64,000 nt of DNA from Clostridia bacterium (GTDB lineage Bacteria > Bacillota > Clostridia > Oscillospirales > CAG-272). Of this stretch, positions 41,820-50,446 are shown piece by piece; position 1 is the stretch's first letter; every line of letters starts with the position of its first letter. The notes beneath the pieces are model-generated. The model did no database searches. It saw only the letters and a list, made by a program, of their open reading frames with translations, and was not told the origin of the DNA. Made by a program: the position numbers and the translations under genes. The stretch lies in NCBI GenBank assembly GCA_017547755.1, contig JAFYOX010000107.1:135165-199164 (forward strand). The letters run 5' to 3'.

Positions 41820-42914
41820 ATGAACGCATCTGACATCATCCGCGTTGGTATTATCGGCTGCGGCGGTATCGCTAACGGCAAGCACATGCCTTCCCTCAAG
41901 AAGGTTCCCGGCGTACAGATGGTAGCATTCTGTGACATCGTTGTTGAAAGAGCTGAAAAGGCTGCTGCACAGTACGGTGTTCCCGGCGCAAAGGTTTACG
42001 AAGACTACAAGAAGCTCCTCGAAGACAAGACCATCGACGTTGTTCACGTTCTTACCCCGAACCGTGCACACTCCTTCATCACCGTTGACGCTCTCGAAGC
42101 AGGCAAGCACGTAATGTGCGAAAAGCCGATGGCTATCAACTCCGTTGAAGCTAAGAAGATGCTCGACGCTGCTGAAAGAACCGGCAAGCTCCTCACCATC
42201 GGTTACCAGACCAGACAGACCGCTCAGGCTCAGTACCTCAAGGCTGAATCCGAAATGGGCACCTTCGGTGACATCTACTTCGCACGTGCATGCGCAGTTC
42301 GCCGTCGTGCAGTTCCGACCTGGGGCGTATTCCTCAACGAATATGAACAGGGCGGCGGTCCCCTCATCGACATCGGTACTCATGCTCTCGACGTAACCCT
42401 CTGGATCATGAACAACTACAAGCCGAAGTACTGCGTTGGTACTGCTTACAAGGCACACAACAACGACGTAGAACAGGGCAACGACTGGGGCAACTGGGAT
42501 CCCTCCAAGTTCACCGTTGAAAGCTCCGCATTCGGTTTCATCGTAATGGAAAACGGCGCTACCATCTCCCTCGACGCATCCTGGGCTCTCAACACCCTCG
42601 AAGCTCGTGAAGCTTGCTGCATGGTATGCGGTACCAAGGCCGGCGGTGACATGTTCAACGGCACTGCCAAGATCAACGGTATCCGTCAGAACAGACAGTA
42701 CACCTTCCAGCCCAGCTTCTCTTCCGGCGGCGCTGCATTCTACGAAGGCGTTTCCGACAACGACCCGGCTGCTAAGGAAGCTTACCAGTGGATCCAGGCT
42801 GTTCGCGGCGAAAAGGCAGAACCCACCGTTCTTCCCGCACAGGCTTACACCGTTACCAGAATTCTCGAAGGTATCTACACCTCCGCGAAGACCGGCGACA
42901 TCTACAAGTTCTAA
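41820..42914 (+). CDS. Gfo/Idh/MocA family oxidoreductase
   Basis: 364 residues. Rossmann start VGIIGCGGIANGKHMPSL (about 8-25), then the family's EKPMAINSVEAKKM (Lys-Pro motif, about 101-114) and GTHALDVTLWIMNNY with the catalytic-site His. Acts on a sugar, inositol or amino-sugar derivative with NAD(P); substrate unresolved. Codon choice is strongly biased (GCT, GAA, AAG, CTC), unlike most of the window, which points to very high expression. GGAGG is 7 bases before the ATG. A sugar-epimerase-type gene follows as its own unit. Confidence 0.93.
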   Translation: MNASDIIRVGIIGCGGIANGKHMPSLKKVPGVQMVAFCDIVVERAEKAAAQYGVPGAKVYEDYKKLLEDKTIDVVHVLTPNRAHSFITVDALEAGKHVMCEKPMAINSVEAKKMLDAAERTGKLLTIGYQTRQTAQAQYLKAESEMGTFGDIYFARACAVRRRAVPTWGVFLNEYEQGGGPLIDIGTHALDVTLWIMNNYKPKYCVGTAYKAHNNDVEQGNDWGNWDPSKFTVESSAFGFIVMENGATISLDASWALNTLEAREACCMVCGTKAGGDMFNGTAKINGIRQNRQYTFQPSFSSGGAAFYEGVSDNDPAAKEAYQWIQAVRGEKAEPTVLPAQAYTVTRILEGIYTSAKTGDIYKF

Positions 42915-42939
42915 TAAGAGCTTTACGTATGGCAATAAC

Positions 42940-42981
42940 ACGGCCGTGCTTCGGGATTTATCCCGGAGTACGGCTGTTTTG
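42940..42981 (+). terminator. Intrinsic terminator
   Basis: ACGGCCGT/ACGGCTGT outer stem with inner TCGGGAT/ATCCCGG, then TTTTGTTTT. Confidence 0.82.
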
Positions 42982-43026
42982 TTTTCCGGATGTGCGGCGG
43001 CTGGGAATAAAATTTCAAAATTGGAC

Positions 43027-43055
43027 TTGTATTTCCCACGGACGTATGCTATAAT
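43027..43055 (+). promoter_or_regulatory. Promoter of TIM-barrel gene
   Basis: TTGTAT-17-TATAAT with TGC before the -10. Confidence 0.82.
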
Positions 43056-43093
43056 TTTACTGAAATTATTTATGCTCGAAAGGAATCTATCCC

Positions 43094-44062
43094 ATGAAAC
43101 TTTGTGTTCTTGCAAACCTTTACGGCGCAAAGCCTCTGGACGAAACCCTCTCCATCCTGAAGGGTCTCGGCGTTGAAGCCGTTGAAATCGGCTGCGGCGG
43201 TTACCCGGGCAAGGCTCACGCTGATCCGGACGTTCTTCTCAATGACGAAGCTGCATTCGAAGAATGGATGAACACCTTCAAGAAGTACGACATCGAACTC
43301 GCGGCTCTCGCATGCCATGGCAACCCCGTGCATCCCGATCCGGCGATCGCTGCTGACTTCGACCGTGACCTCCGCAACGCGATCCTTCTCGCGGAAAAGG
43401 CGGGCGTTGAAACCGTTATCACCTTCTCCGGCTGCCCCGGCGACCATCCCGGTGCAAAGTATCCGAACTGGGTTACCTGCCCGTGGCCGGATGACTTCCT
43501 CGCAATCCTCGACTACCAGTGGAACGAAGTTCTCATTCCTTACTGGACCGAACTTGTTGCATTCGCAAACGCACACAATGTAAACAAGATCGCTCTCGAA
43601 CTCCACCCCGGCTTCTGCTGCTACAACACCGAATCCCTTCTCAAGCTCCGCGCTGCAGTCGGTCCGACCATCGGTGCAAATTTCGACCCGTCCCACCTTA
43701 TCTGGCAGGGTATGCAGCCCGCAGCAGCGATCCGTGCGCTCGGCGACGCGATCTACCACGTTCATGCAAAGGACGTCAAGATCGACGATATCAACACCGC
43801 GCGTACCGGTGTTCTTGACACCAAGCACTACGGCGACGAACTCAACCGTTCCTGGGTATTCCGTGCCCTCGGCTACGGCCACGACGTTTCCTGGTGGAAG
43901 GATCTCGTATCCAACCTCCGTCTCGTCGGCTACAACGGCGTTCTCTCCATCGAACACGAAGACAGCCTGATGTCCATCGACGAAGGTCTCAAGAAGGCCG
44001 TTGCTGTCCTCGACGAAGCGATCATGCGCGATCCCAAGCCGTCTTCCATGGCATGGGCTTAA
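43094..44062 (+). CDS. Sugar phosphate isomerase/epimerase (TIM barrel)
   Basis: 322 residues of the xylose-isomerase-like TIM barrel (AP endonuclease 2 family). Metal ligands are visible in strand order: Glu in IALELHPGFCC, Asp and His in NFDPSHLIWQG, His in YHVHAKDV, Glu in LSIEHEDS. Likely isomerises a sugar acid or keto-sugar, and by neighbourhood may share a pathway with the Gfo/Idh enzyme upstream (inference). Strong codon bias again suggests high expression. Confidence 0.92.
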   Translation: MKLCVLANLYGAKPLDETLSILKGLGVEAVEIGCGGYPGKAHADPDVLLNDEAAFEEWMNTFKKYDIELAALACHGNPVHPDPAIAADFDRDLRNAILLAEKAGVETVITFSGCPGDHPGAKYPNWVTCPWPDDFLAILDYQWNEVLIPYWTELVAFANAHNVNKIALELHPGFCCYNTESLLKLRAAVGPTIGANFDPSHLIWQGMQPAAAIRALGDAIYHVHAKDVKIDDINTARTGVLDTKHYGDELNRSWVFRALGYGHDVSWWKDLVSNLRLVGYNGVLSIEHEDSLMSIDEGLKKAVAVLDEAIMRDPKPSSMAWA

Positions 44063-44082
44063 GTTCATAAAACGCCTTTTCT

Positions 44083-44119
44083 ACGGTTCCGGCCTGTCTG
44101 ACAGGTCGGAACCGTTTTT
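44083..44119 (+). terminator. Intrinsic terminator
   Basis: ACGGTTCCGGCCTGT folds on ACAGGTCGGAACCGT, then TTTTCCTTTTT. Confidence 0.9.
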
Positions 44120-44244
44120 CCTTTTTCAATGCCCTTCGGACGGCGAAAAACGGACTTGAATGTGCAATTTTGAAGAAAATGGGGATTTTTTCTTTTTTAG
44201 GGGAGTTTAATTATTTCTGGGGTGCAGAAACTTTAAAATAGCTA

Positions 44245-44273
44245 TTGAAATTCAAAAAACTTAGTGCTATAAT
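44245..44273 (+). promoter_or_regulatory. Promoter of surface protein gene
   Basis: TTGAAA-17-TATAAT with TGC before the -10. Confidence 0.83.
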
Positions 44274-44338
44274 TGGAGATGAATAAACGCACAATGTACC
44301 CAAATCTATATTTTGTTGTGCTTTATAGGAGGAAAAAC

Positions 44339-45814
44339 ATGAAGAAAACTCTTTCTCTCATCCTTTCCGCTCTCCTCGTTGCCGGTATGTCCGTTGCTGC
44401 GATGGCTTGGGAAAAGGGTGTTGACTACCTTGTACTTGAAGAAGCAGATCCCGATAACCTCGGCGACCTGTACGGCGATATGTATCCGGGCTCTCTCGAC
44501 TGGGACTGGGCTGAATGCACCACCGGTCAGCTTCTCAAGGGTACTGTAATCGCTGGTACCGACGGTACTTCCCACTGCTGGTCCAACGGTACCGACAACG
44601 CTGCAAAGGCATTCGACGGTGACACTTCCACCTTCTTCGACCCCTACGCAGCAAACACCAACTCCTGGTGCGGCATGATCCTCGATCAGGCTTACGAACT
44701 CACCGAAATCCGTATCATGCCCCGTGAATCCTGGCTCTCCCGTATGGTTGGCGCAGCTGTTCAGGGTTCCAACAACGGTGTTGACTGGGTTGACATCGTA
44801 TACGTTACCGGTGTAACCGAAGCTCCCGCAGGTTACGACTACCACGCATTTACCCCCACCACCAACGCTGACTACGTTGCATACTACTCTGACTACGGCA
44901 TCGAACAGCCTGACTTCTCCACCTACTGGGTTGGCTCCGGTTCCTACATGTACTACCGTTATGTAAACCTCGAAGGCGTTCACGGCGACCTTGCAGACAT
45001 CGAACTTTACGGTAATCCCGCTCCGGCTACCGAAGTTACCGCTGACATGGCAACCGTAATCCTTACCTCCGACCTCGAAAACTTCTACGAAGAAGTTGAA
45101 GTTACCGAATCCGCAGCAGTTGTTACCGAAGGTTCCATCGAAGGTACCGTTATCGGCGGCGGCGGTGCATATTCTGACACTGCTTCCTATGCAATGGCAT
45201 TCGACGGCGATGCTGCTACTTTCTACGATCCCAAGTCTGCAGGCCCGAAGTGCTTCACCGGTATCCAGACCGCTGAACCCTACGCTCTGACCGAAGTTAA
45301 GATCATGCCCAGAGCTGACCAGTTCGCAAGAACCGAAGGCGCTACCATTCAGGGCTCCAACGACGGTGCAACCTGGACCACTCTCGCTGAATACACCATC
45401 GACGACGTTCTCGCAGCTGAATCCGAACAGACCTTCATCGCTAAGACCATCACTGATACCAACGGCTACACCATGTTCCGTTACGTAAGCAACGGTGCTC
45501 AGCACGGTGACGTTGCTGAAGTTTGCTTCTACGGTGCTCCCGCTGCAGCTGCTTCCGCTCCGGTTGAAGAACCTGTAGTTGAAGAAGCTCCCGTTGCAGA
45601 AGAACCTGTAGTTGAAGAAGTAGTAGAAGAAGTTGTTGAAGAAGAAGTTGTAGTTGAAGAAACTGTTGAAGAAGTTGTAGAAGAAGTAGTTGAAGAAGCT
45701 CCCGCAGCTGAAGAAGTAGTTGAAGAAGCTCCCCAGACCTTCGACTTCGGCGTAATCGCAGCAGTCGCAGCTCTCGTTTCCGCAGCAGGCTACGCTCTCT
45801 CCAAGAAGAGATAA
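44339..45814 (+). CDS. Secreted surface protein with two discoidin-like domains
   Basis: 491 residues. Signal peptide MKKTLSLILSALLVAGMSVA (cut near AMAW). Two related domains of F5/8 type C (discoidin) look: about 60-225 and 262-405, each with DGD..TFxDP, an LTExxIMPR strand, QGSN-GxxW, then a C-terminal HGD-x-A-E/D strand ending YGNP or YGAP. Next a Val-Glu-rich repeat stalk (about 408-465, EEVVEEVVEE-like), then PQTFDFGVIAAVAA, a hydrophobic stretch and SKKR. That end looks like a cell-wall or membrane sorting tail. Extreme codon bias suggests an abundant surface protein binding glycans. Confidence 0.85.
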   Translation: MKKTLSLILSALLVAGMSVAAMAWEKGVDYLVLEEADPDNLGDLYGDMYPGSLDWDWAECTTGQLLKGTVIAGTDGTSHCWSNGTDNAAKAFDGDTSTFFDPYAANTNSWCGMILDQAYELTEIRIMPRESWLSRMVGAAVQGSNNGVDWVDIVYVTGVTEAPAGYDYHAFTPTTNADYVAYYSDYGIEQPDFSTYWVGSGSYMYYRYVNLEGVHGDLADIELYGNPAPATEVTADMATVILTSDLENFYEEVEVTESAAVVTEGSIEGTVIGGGGAYSDTASYAMAFDGDAATFYDPKSAGPKCFTGIQTAEPYALTEVKIMPRADQFARTEGATIQGSNDGATWTTLAEYTIDDVLAAESEQTFIAKTITDTNGYTMFRYVSNGAQHGDVAEVCFYGAPAAAASAPVEEPVVEEAPVAEEPVVEEVVEEVVEEEVVVEETVEEVVEEVVEEAPAAEEVVEEAPQTFDFGVIAAVAALVSAAGYALSKKR

Positions 45815-45831
45815 GTAAAACCTTAAGCCCA

Positions 45832-45860
45832 AAAACGCTCTGACTCTGTCAGGGCGTTTT
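45832..45860 (+). terminator. Intrinsic terminator
   Basis: AAAACGCTCTGAC pairs with GTCAGGGCGTTTT, loop of three, then T-run. Confidence 0.88.
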
Positions 45861-45889
45861 TCACATCCGGAAAAGAAAACGGAGGATTT

Positions 45890-46570
45890 ATGAAAATACA
45901 GATTTCGGATAACCTGATCCGCCACTATCTGCGGAATGTTTATTTTATCAACGGACACAGCTATGCCGGAAAATCGACGATGGTGAAAATGCTGTCCGAA
46001 CGGTACGATATGATTTTCTGCGGGGAAAATTATCACGATGTCTTTCCGCGTGAGAAACTGTCGCGCTGGAAACAGCCGGGGCTCTGCTACTTCGATACAA
46101 TGAGCGGATGGGAAGAATGGCTGAACATGACGCCGGAAGAACACTGGAACTGGACGGATCAGGTATCGAAAGAATGTGTTGAGATCGAGATTCTGGAACT
46201 GATCCGGCTCGCCGCATCGGGAAAAAAGGTGATCGTGGACACCAACATTCCGCCGGATGTCCTGCGGGAGATCTCGGATTATCATCATGTGGCGATCCTG
46301 CTCTGTGATCCGCCGGATATCTGTTTTACCCGCTTTTTTGACAGGGAGGATCCCGACAAAAAGTTCATGATGGATCAGATCAAAAAGTGCAGGGATCCCG
46401 AGGCAACACTGAAAAACTTCAATTCGTGGGCGCTGTATCATCCGGAAGAAGAAATTGACTGGACACATACCGGTTTTTTCAGTTATACCCGTTCGGATTT
46501 TGAACATGACACAAGAGAACAAATGCTTGCAGTTCTGGCAGATCATTTCGGGTTGGATAAAGGGGAATAA
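45890..46570 (+). CDS. P-loop kinase-like protein, unknown substrate
   Basis: 226 residues. Walker A FINGHSYAGKSTMVKML (about 19-35), Walker B-like KKVIVDTNIPPD (about 105-116), and an Arg-rich lid FTRFFDREDPDKKF. The layout is that of small-molecule kinases such as shikimate or zeta-toxin-type NMP kinases; the middle section is rich in Trp (DTMSGWEEWLNM, EEHWNWTD). No family name can be given. ACGGAGG precedes the ATG. It sits between the two discoidin-like protein genes. Confidence 0.75.
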   Translation: MKIQISDNLIRHYLRNVYFINGHSYAGKSTMVKMLSERYDMIFCGENYHDVFPREKLSRWKQPGLCYFDTMSGWEEWLNMTPEEHWNWTDQVSKECVEIEILELIRLAASGKKVIVDTNIPPDVLREISDYHHVAILLCDPPDICFTRFFDREDPDKKFMMDQIKKCRDPEATLKNFNSWALYHPEEEIDWTHTGFFSYTRSDFEHDTREQMLAVLADHFGLDKGE

Positions 46571-46645
46571 TGTCGGAAAAACAGTGTCGGCGCGGATTTT
46601 GTCGGAATACGAAATATGAAAATCATGTGAAAATTTGATTAACTA

Positions 46646-46674
46646 TTGAAAAACAATTTATGATGTGCTATAAT
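46646..46674 (+). promoter_or_regulatory. Promoter of second discoidin-like gene
   Basis: TTGAAA-17-TATAAT with TGC before the -10; very like the promoter at 44245. Confidence 0.83.
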
Positions 46675-46708
46675 ATTCCCACAGTAAAAAACAGGAGCTA
46701 AAAAAACA

Positions 46709-47467
46709 TTGAAGAAATACATCCGATGGATCCTTGTGCCGGTACTGATCTTCTGTACCTGCCTGAACATATGTGCCGCATACCCCGCAAGTACCAGCCA
46801 CGGCTGCTTCAAGCCGGAAGAAGGCGTTCTTCTTGAAGGAACGCTGTTCGGCGCCGCGTCATGGTCGGGCGGATCGGGCGACTCCTACGAAAGAGCGTGG
46901 GACGGTGACCCGTATTCCTTCTATGACCCGCAGATCGGTGCGAGCGACGCAAGCTACACCGGCATCCAGACGGACGAGCCGTATGTGCTTACGGAAGTCC
47001 GCATCCTGCCGCGCGAAGGCTGGCTCGACCGCTTTGAAGGTGCTCAGATCCAGGGCTCGAACGACGGCGAGGAATGGTACACGGTCTGGGAAAGCAAAAA
47101 TCCCGCAAAAGATTGGAAATATGCCTGCTATACCGGCGTTCGCATCGATTGTCCGGAGGAAGGCTACACCATGTTCCGCTACGTGAATCTCCATACCCAC
47201 GGGGACGTTGCGGAAATCGAACTCTACGGCAATCCGGTGACCGATGAGGAAGCCGAACGCCTCGCCGCGGAATCCGCCGCAGAATCCGAGAAACTGGAAG
47301 CAGTCCTTCTCGAACGTGAGGAAATCGCCAAGCATGTCATGACCGCGCCGTCCAGCGGCGACCCCATGACGATCATCATTGTTCTGGTCGTTGTCTCCGG
47401 CGTTCTCTTCGCTGCCATGACCATCCTCTCACATATTCAGAAAAATCAGAAAAATAAGAAGAAATAA
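46709..47467 (+). CDS. Membrane-anchored discoidin-like protein
   Basis: 252 residues with a TTG start (CAGGAG 11 bases ahead; no ATG fits the signal peptide). Signal peptide KKYIRWILVPVLIFCTCLN, one discoidin-like domain (about 35-173) sharing YTGIQTDEPYVLTEVRILPR, EGAQIQGSNDGEEWYT and GYTMFRYVNLHTHGDVAEIE with the protein at 44339, then a helical stalk and a C-terminal membrane helix (about 212-235) with a Lys-Asn-rich end. Probably the membrane-bound partner or paralogue of the abundant surface protein. Confidence 0.82.
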   Translation: MKKYIRWILVPVLIFCTCLNICAAYPASTSHGCFKPEEGVLLEGTLFGAASWSGGSGDSYERAWDGDPYSFYDPQIGASDASYTGIQTDEPYVLTEVRILPREGWLDRFEGAQIQGSNDGEEWYTVWESKNPAKDWKYACYTGVRIDCPEEGYTMFRYVNLHTHGDVAEIELYGNPVTDEEAERLAAESAAESEKLEAVLLEREEIAKHVMTAPSSGDPMTIIIVLVVVSGVLFAAMTILSHIQKNQKNKKK

Positions 47468-47470
47468 ACA

Positions 47471-47511
47471 AAAGAACGTGCAGATCAAAAAAATCCGCAC
47501 GTTCTTTTTTT
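47471..47511. terminator. Bidirectional terminator
   Basis: AAAGAACGTGC pairs with GCACGTTCTTT, T-run after. Confidence 0.87.
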
Positions 47512-47533
47512 ATTGGGATAACTTCTGCAAAGA

Positions 47534-48049
47534 TCACTTCGCCTGTCCGAATCCGCAGACGAGCTGTTTGTTTTCGATGGTGAGGACGGCATAGGAGGCG
47601 TTGTAGTGGGAGTCGCAGGCACCGGGATTGATCATACGGACGCAGCCGCCCTGATCCCCGTCAATGGTGATGTCTTCCGCCTGGTGGGTATGACCGTAGA
47701 GAAGCACATCCGCTTTTTTCTGAATGGCATAGTTGGCGGCGAACTGACGCTGGGTTTTGACGAAATGATTGTGGCCGTGGATGAGGAGGAAACGGAGTCC
47801 GCCGACGGTCACGAGCGCTTCCTTTTCCAGAAATTCGCGGTCGCTGTAGGAGAGGAAGAATTCGTCGCAGTTTCCGCTCACCGCGTCGAAGGGAATATTG
47901 GGGAATTTTTTCATGACGGCATTGGCGTCGGTCAGACCGTCCCCGAGAAAGAAGACGCGGTCAACCCCGCCGTGCTCCAGATGGATGCGGATGGCATCCG
48001 TCATGCGCATGGTATTGCCGTGGATGTCGGAAAAAACAAGAATTTTCAT
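47534..48049 (-). CDS. YfcE/MJ0936 family phosphodiesterase
   Basis: 171 residues. Metallophosphoesterase motifs in order: VFSDIHGNTMRM (DxH), FFLGDGLTDAN (GDxxD-like), VSGNCDEFF (GNCD), LLIHGHNHF and LLYGHTHQAE (GHxH). Two-metal cytoplasmic phosphodiesterase of broad or unknown physiological substrate. Stands alone on the minus strand. Confidence 0.9.
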   Translation of the reverse strand: MKILVFSDIHGNTMRMTDAIRIHLEHGGVDRVFFLGDGLTDANAVMKKFPNIPFDAVSGNCDEFFLSYSDREFLEKEALVTVGGLRFLLIHGHNHFVKTQRQFAANYAIQKKADVLLYGHTHQAEDITIDGDQGGCVRMINPGACDSHYNASYAVLTIENKQLVCGFGQAK

Positions 48050-48141
48050 AGGATGCTCCTTGAAAAAGAATATGGATTGCCGTGTGTCAAAAAGGTGCCG
48101 CCTTCAATATACTGAAAATGATCAACCGAAGGAGGCTGTGG

Positions 48142-48372
48142 ATGATGCTCAACAAAGCGATGATTGATAAGATGCTCGCAATGCCGGACGACAAACTGCT
48201 TGTCATGCTGAAAATCGTGCTGTCCGGCTCCGGAGTCGAACTGTCCGGAAAAGGCACGGACGGGATCGATAAAAAAACACTGCGGAAACTGCGGTGCGTC
48301 CTCGCCGAGATCACCGATGACGACATCGGCCGCGTGACCCGTCTGGCGGAGGTTTACAGACATGGAGAATGA
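48142..48372 (+). CDS. Small protein, first of three coupled unknown genes
   Basis: 76 residues starting MMLNKAMIDKMLAMPDDKLL. Helical, no membrane segment. ATG 48142 has AAGGAGG 6 bases ahead; the frame is open to 48082 but without a site. Its end overlaps the next gene by 11 bases. The pattern of Leu/Met every three to four residues suggests a helical bundle. Not recognised. Confidence 0.68.
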   Translation: MMLNKAMIDKMLAMPDDKLLVMLKIVLSGSGVELSGKGTDGIDKKTLRKLRCVLAEITDDDIGRVTRLAEVYRHGE

Positions 48373-48823
48373 AGTACGGAAAAACACGGAGACATCCCCC
48401 ATCGCACAGATGGTGGAACAGATCATGAAAAATCCGGAACTGACTGGAATTATCAACGAGCTGCGCGGCGGCACGGAAGGTGCGCCCGCCGTTTCGCAGG
48501 CGGAGATCCTGTCACATCTGCCGGACGTGATGGCAATGCTGAAGCCGATGACCGGTGAGACGTCCGGTGCGGTTCCGGAAATCACGGAATCTTCCGCGCA
48601 GAATTCGGGAAGTGCGGCACCGGAAGAGAACGTCAAAGCGGTATCCGCTGCCGTGCCGAAGAAATACGACCGGAACCGTGCGGAAAAACTGATGGCGGCG
48701 CTGAAACCGTATCTGAACGAGACCCGGTGCGATATCATTGACAGATGCGTGTCCGTCATGCAGATCACCGACGTTGTCGGGGCAATGCAGGGACTTGACG
48801 CTTTGCGGAAACCGAAGCCCTGA
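48362..48823 (+). CDS. Unknown protein, second of three coupled genes
   Basis: 153 residues. Two helical ends (SPIAQMVEQIMKNPELTGII and KLMAALKPYLNETRCDIIDR) joined by a Ser/Glu/Ala-rich linker (about 75-105). The C-terminal half (DRCVSVMQITDVVGAMQGLD) looks like a short helical hairpin. No family name. The start is inside the previous gene, so translation is coupled. Confidence 0.7.
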   Translation: MENEVRKNTETSPIAQMVEQIMKNPELTGIINELRGGTEGAPAVSQAEILSHLPDVMAMLKPMTGETSGAVPEITESSAQNSGSAAPEENVKAVSAAVPKKYDRNRAEKLMAALKPYLNETRCDIIDRCVSVMQITDVVGAMQGLDALRKPKP

Positions 48824-48858
48824 CGGAGCGCGGTGCGAAAGACGGAAGGGAGGTGGAG

Positions 48859-49356
48859 ATGATTTACACACGCAGTTACGGAAAAAATACCGGAAACGGA
48901 AGATACAGTCCGCCGCCGGGGTACGACGGAAACGCATTTTCCGCGACACCGGAGGTCAAACTCCATGAAGCGGAAGACGATGTGAGCCGTCTGCGGCGGA
49001 AACGGGAACCGGCGCCGGAAATTCCGCGGGAACTGCCGGAGCCGGAGGAAAAAAACGATATTTTCGGGAATTCCGTACGGTTTTCCGAAGCGGAAGAGAC
49101 CGCGGAAACGGAAAACACGGGGAGTGCGCGTCCGCAGAATCTGCCGGAGCCGGATTTCGGCGCGGAACCCGGGAAACTGCCGGACAATACGGCGGTCTTT
49201 GCCGGAAGAATGGATTCTCTGGAAGCATTGCTCCGGCATCTGCGCGGAAAATTCGGGCGTGAGGAGCTGATCCTTGTCATGGTGATGCTTCTCATTGCGT
49301 CCGACGGCGCAAGTCCGGAACTTCTTCTGCTGGTGCTCCTGTTAATCGCCGGATGA
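48859..49356 (+). CDS. Unknown protein, third of three coupled genes
   Basis: 165 residues. A Pro/Glu-rich low-complexity region (about 40-110) leads to a C-terminal hydrophobic stretch with two short helices (GREELILVMVMLLIASDGAS and PELLLLVLLLIAG). GGGAGG lies 5 bases before ATG 48859. Its last 15 bases overlap the end of the convergent gene at 49342. With its two partners it may form a small membrane-linked complex (inference). Confidence 0.68.
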   Translation: MIYTRSYGKNTGNGRYSPPPGYDGNAFSATPEVKLHEAEDDVSRLRRKREPAPEIPRELPEPEEKNDIFGNSVRFSEAEETAETENTGSARPQNLPEPDFGAEPGKLPDNTAVFAGRMDSLEALLRHLRGKFGREELILVMVMLLIASDGASPELLLLVLLLIAG

Positions 49357-50424
49357 ATCCGGAGCGGAAACGTAAAATGCGAGGATTTCCGCGGTGATCT
49401 CCGGAACGCACGCGTACGGATCGCGGTATTTGAACTCGGTGCCGCGGCGATCCGGTTCGGGATGGATCGTGATGCAGACATCCAGTTTCTGTGTCCGGGG
49501 ATTGAGCTGTACGGAGGTTTCGAATCCTGCCGTATAGGCAAGGACCGCCGCAAGCGTTGTCAGCGTTTCTCCCGCCGAGTCGGGGACGGCGATAGAACGC
49601 AGAGAACCTCCGGCACTCCGGTATTTTTCCGGCTCGCGCACGGTCGCGGAGAGCGTGACGGTCGCCGCAAGGGAGGCGCTTTCCGAGAATACCGCAAAGG
49701 GAGCGACATCCAGCGAGATCGTATGATCGGCGGAAAGCGTCATCAGCGCGGTCAGCAGGGAGACCAGAACATGGACATACAGTTCGGCGGAAAACTCAAG
49801 GATCCGCAGGGACGGATCGGTTTCCGAAGGACGGAGGTCGAGCGCGGTATGCAGAAACTGCGGCGACTCCTGCAGATTCCGGACCGCGGTTTCTGTGATG
49901 CGGAAGATATCGCAGAACCCTTTTCCGTGACCCGGCTGCATCAGGGAATACAGTGCATTCGGAAAAAGACGGAGTGCAAGAAACGAATCGGGCATCAGAA
50001 AGTCCGGTTCGGGATTTCCGGCGAGAAGAAGAACCTCACGGAGGATCCGTTCGGTGGTCTTTGCATAGGTAAGGGAAGCGGAGGACATCAGACTGTAAAA
50101 CTGTCCCATATCCTCCGCGAGAAAAACAGCGGTGAAAGGCTGTCCGCCGGCCATGTTCTTTTCACAGAAGGCATACCGGAAGGACGGCAGAGAAGAAGGC
50201 GAAAAAATTTCGCAGGAAAGCGGCAGATCGTCTGCGGATCCGCCGGATATAAGAGGGGTCGCGCAGAACTCCAGAAACCGTTTCCGGTCACCGGCGCGCA
50301 GGGAGTGGAGAAACCGGGTACCGATCGCTTCGAAATCGGGATATTCCGGGAAGATCCATTCCGCGCCGCTGATCCGATGGAGGCGTCCGCTCCGGTCAAA
50401 AATCAGAAAGGGAAGGTCGGTCAT
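49342..50424 (-). CDS. Unknown protein, last gene of envelope operon
   Basis: 360 residues from MTDLPFLIFDRSGRLHRISG. No signal peptide or membrane helix visible. The first third (about 1-110) could be a PAS-like sensor domain; the last third has GHK-kinase-like stretches (LVSLLTALMTLSADHTISLD, SAGETLTTLAAVLAYTAG), but the ATP-binding N-box and G-box are not seen, so a degenerate kinase is only a guess. AAAGGAAC lies before ATG 50424. Follows the 50447-51670 gene by 22 bases. Confidence 0.65.
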   Translation of the reverse strand: MTDLPFLIFDRSGRLHRISGAEWIFPEYPDFEAIGTRFLHSLRAGDRKRFLEFCATPLISGGSADDLPLSCEIFSPSSLPSFRYAFCEKNMAGGQPFTAVFLAEDMGQFYSLMSSASLTYAKTTERILREVLLLAGNPEPDFLMPDSFLALRLFPNALYSLMQPGHGKGFCDIFRITETAVRNLQESPQFLHTALDLRPSETDPSLRILEFSAELYVHVLVSLLTALMTLSADHTISLDVAPFAVFSESASLAATVTLSATVREPEKYRSAGGSLRSIAVPDSAGETLTTLAAVLAYTAGFETSVQLNPRTQKLDVCITIHPEPDRRGTEFKYRDPYACVPEITAEILAFYVSAPDSSGD

Positions 50425-50446
50425 AGCGTTCGTTCCTTTGCAGGGA

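Noticed and set aside
44306-46546. 746-codon antisense frame over the discoidin-like gene
   Set aside because: Its Phe/Asn-rich stretch is just the reverse of the Val-Glu stalk codons; the plus-strand gene has signal peptide, promoter and strong codon bias.
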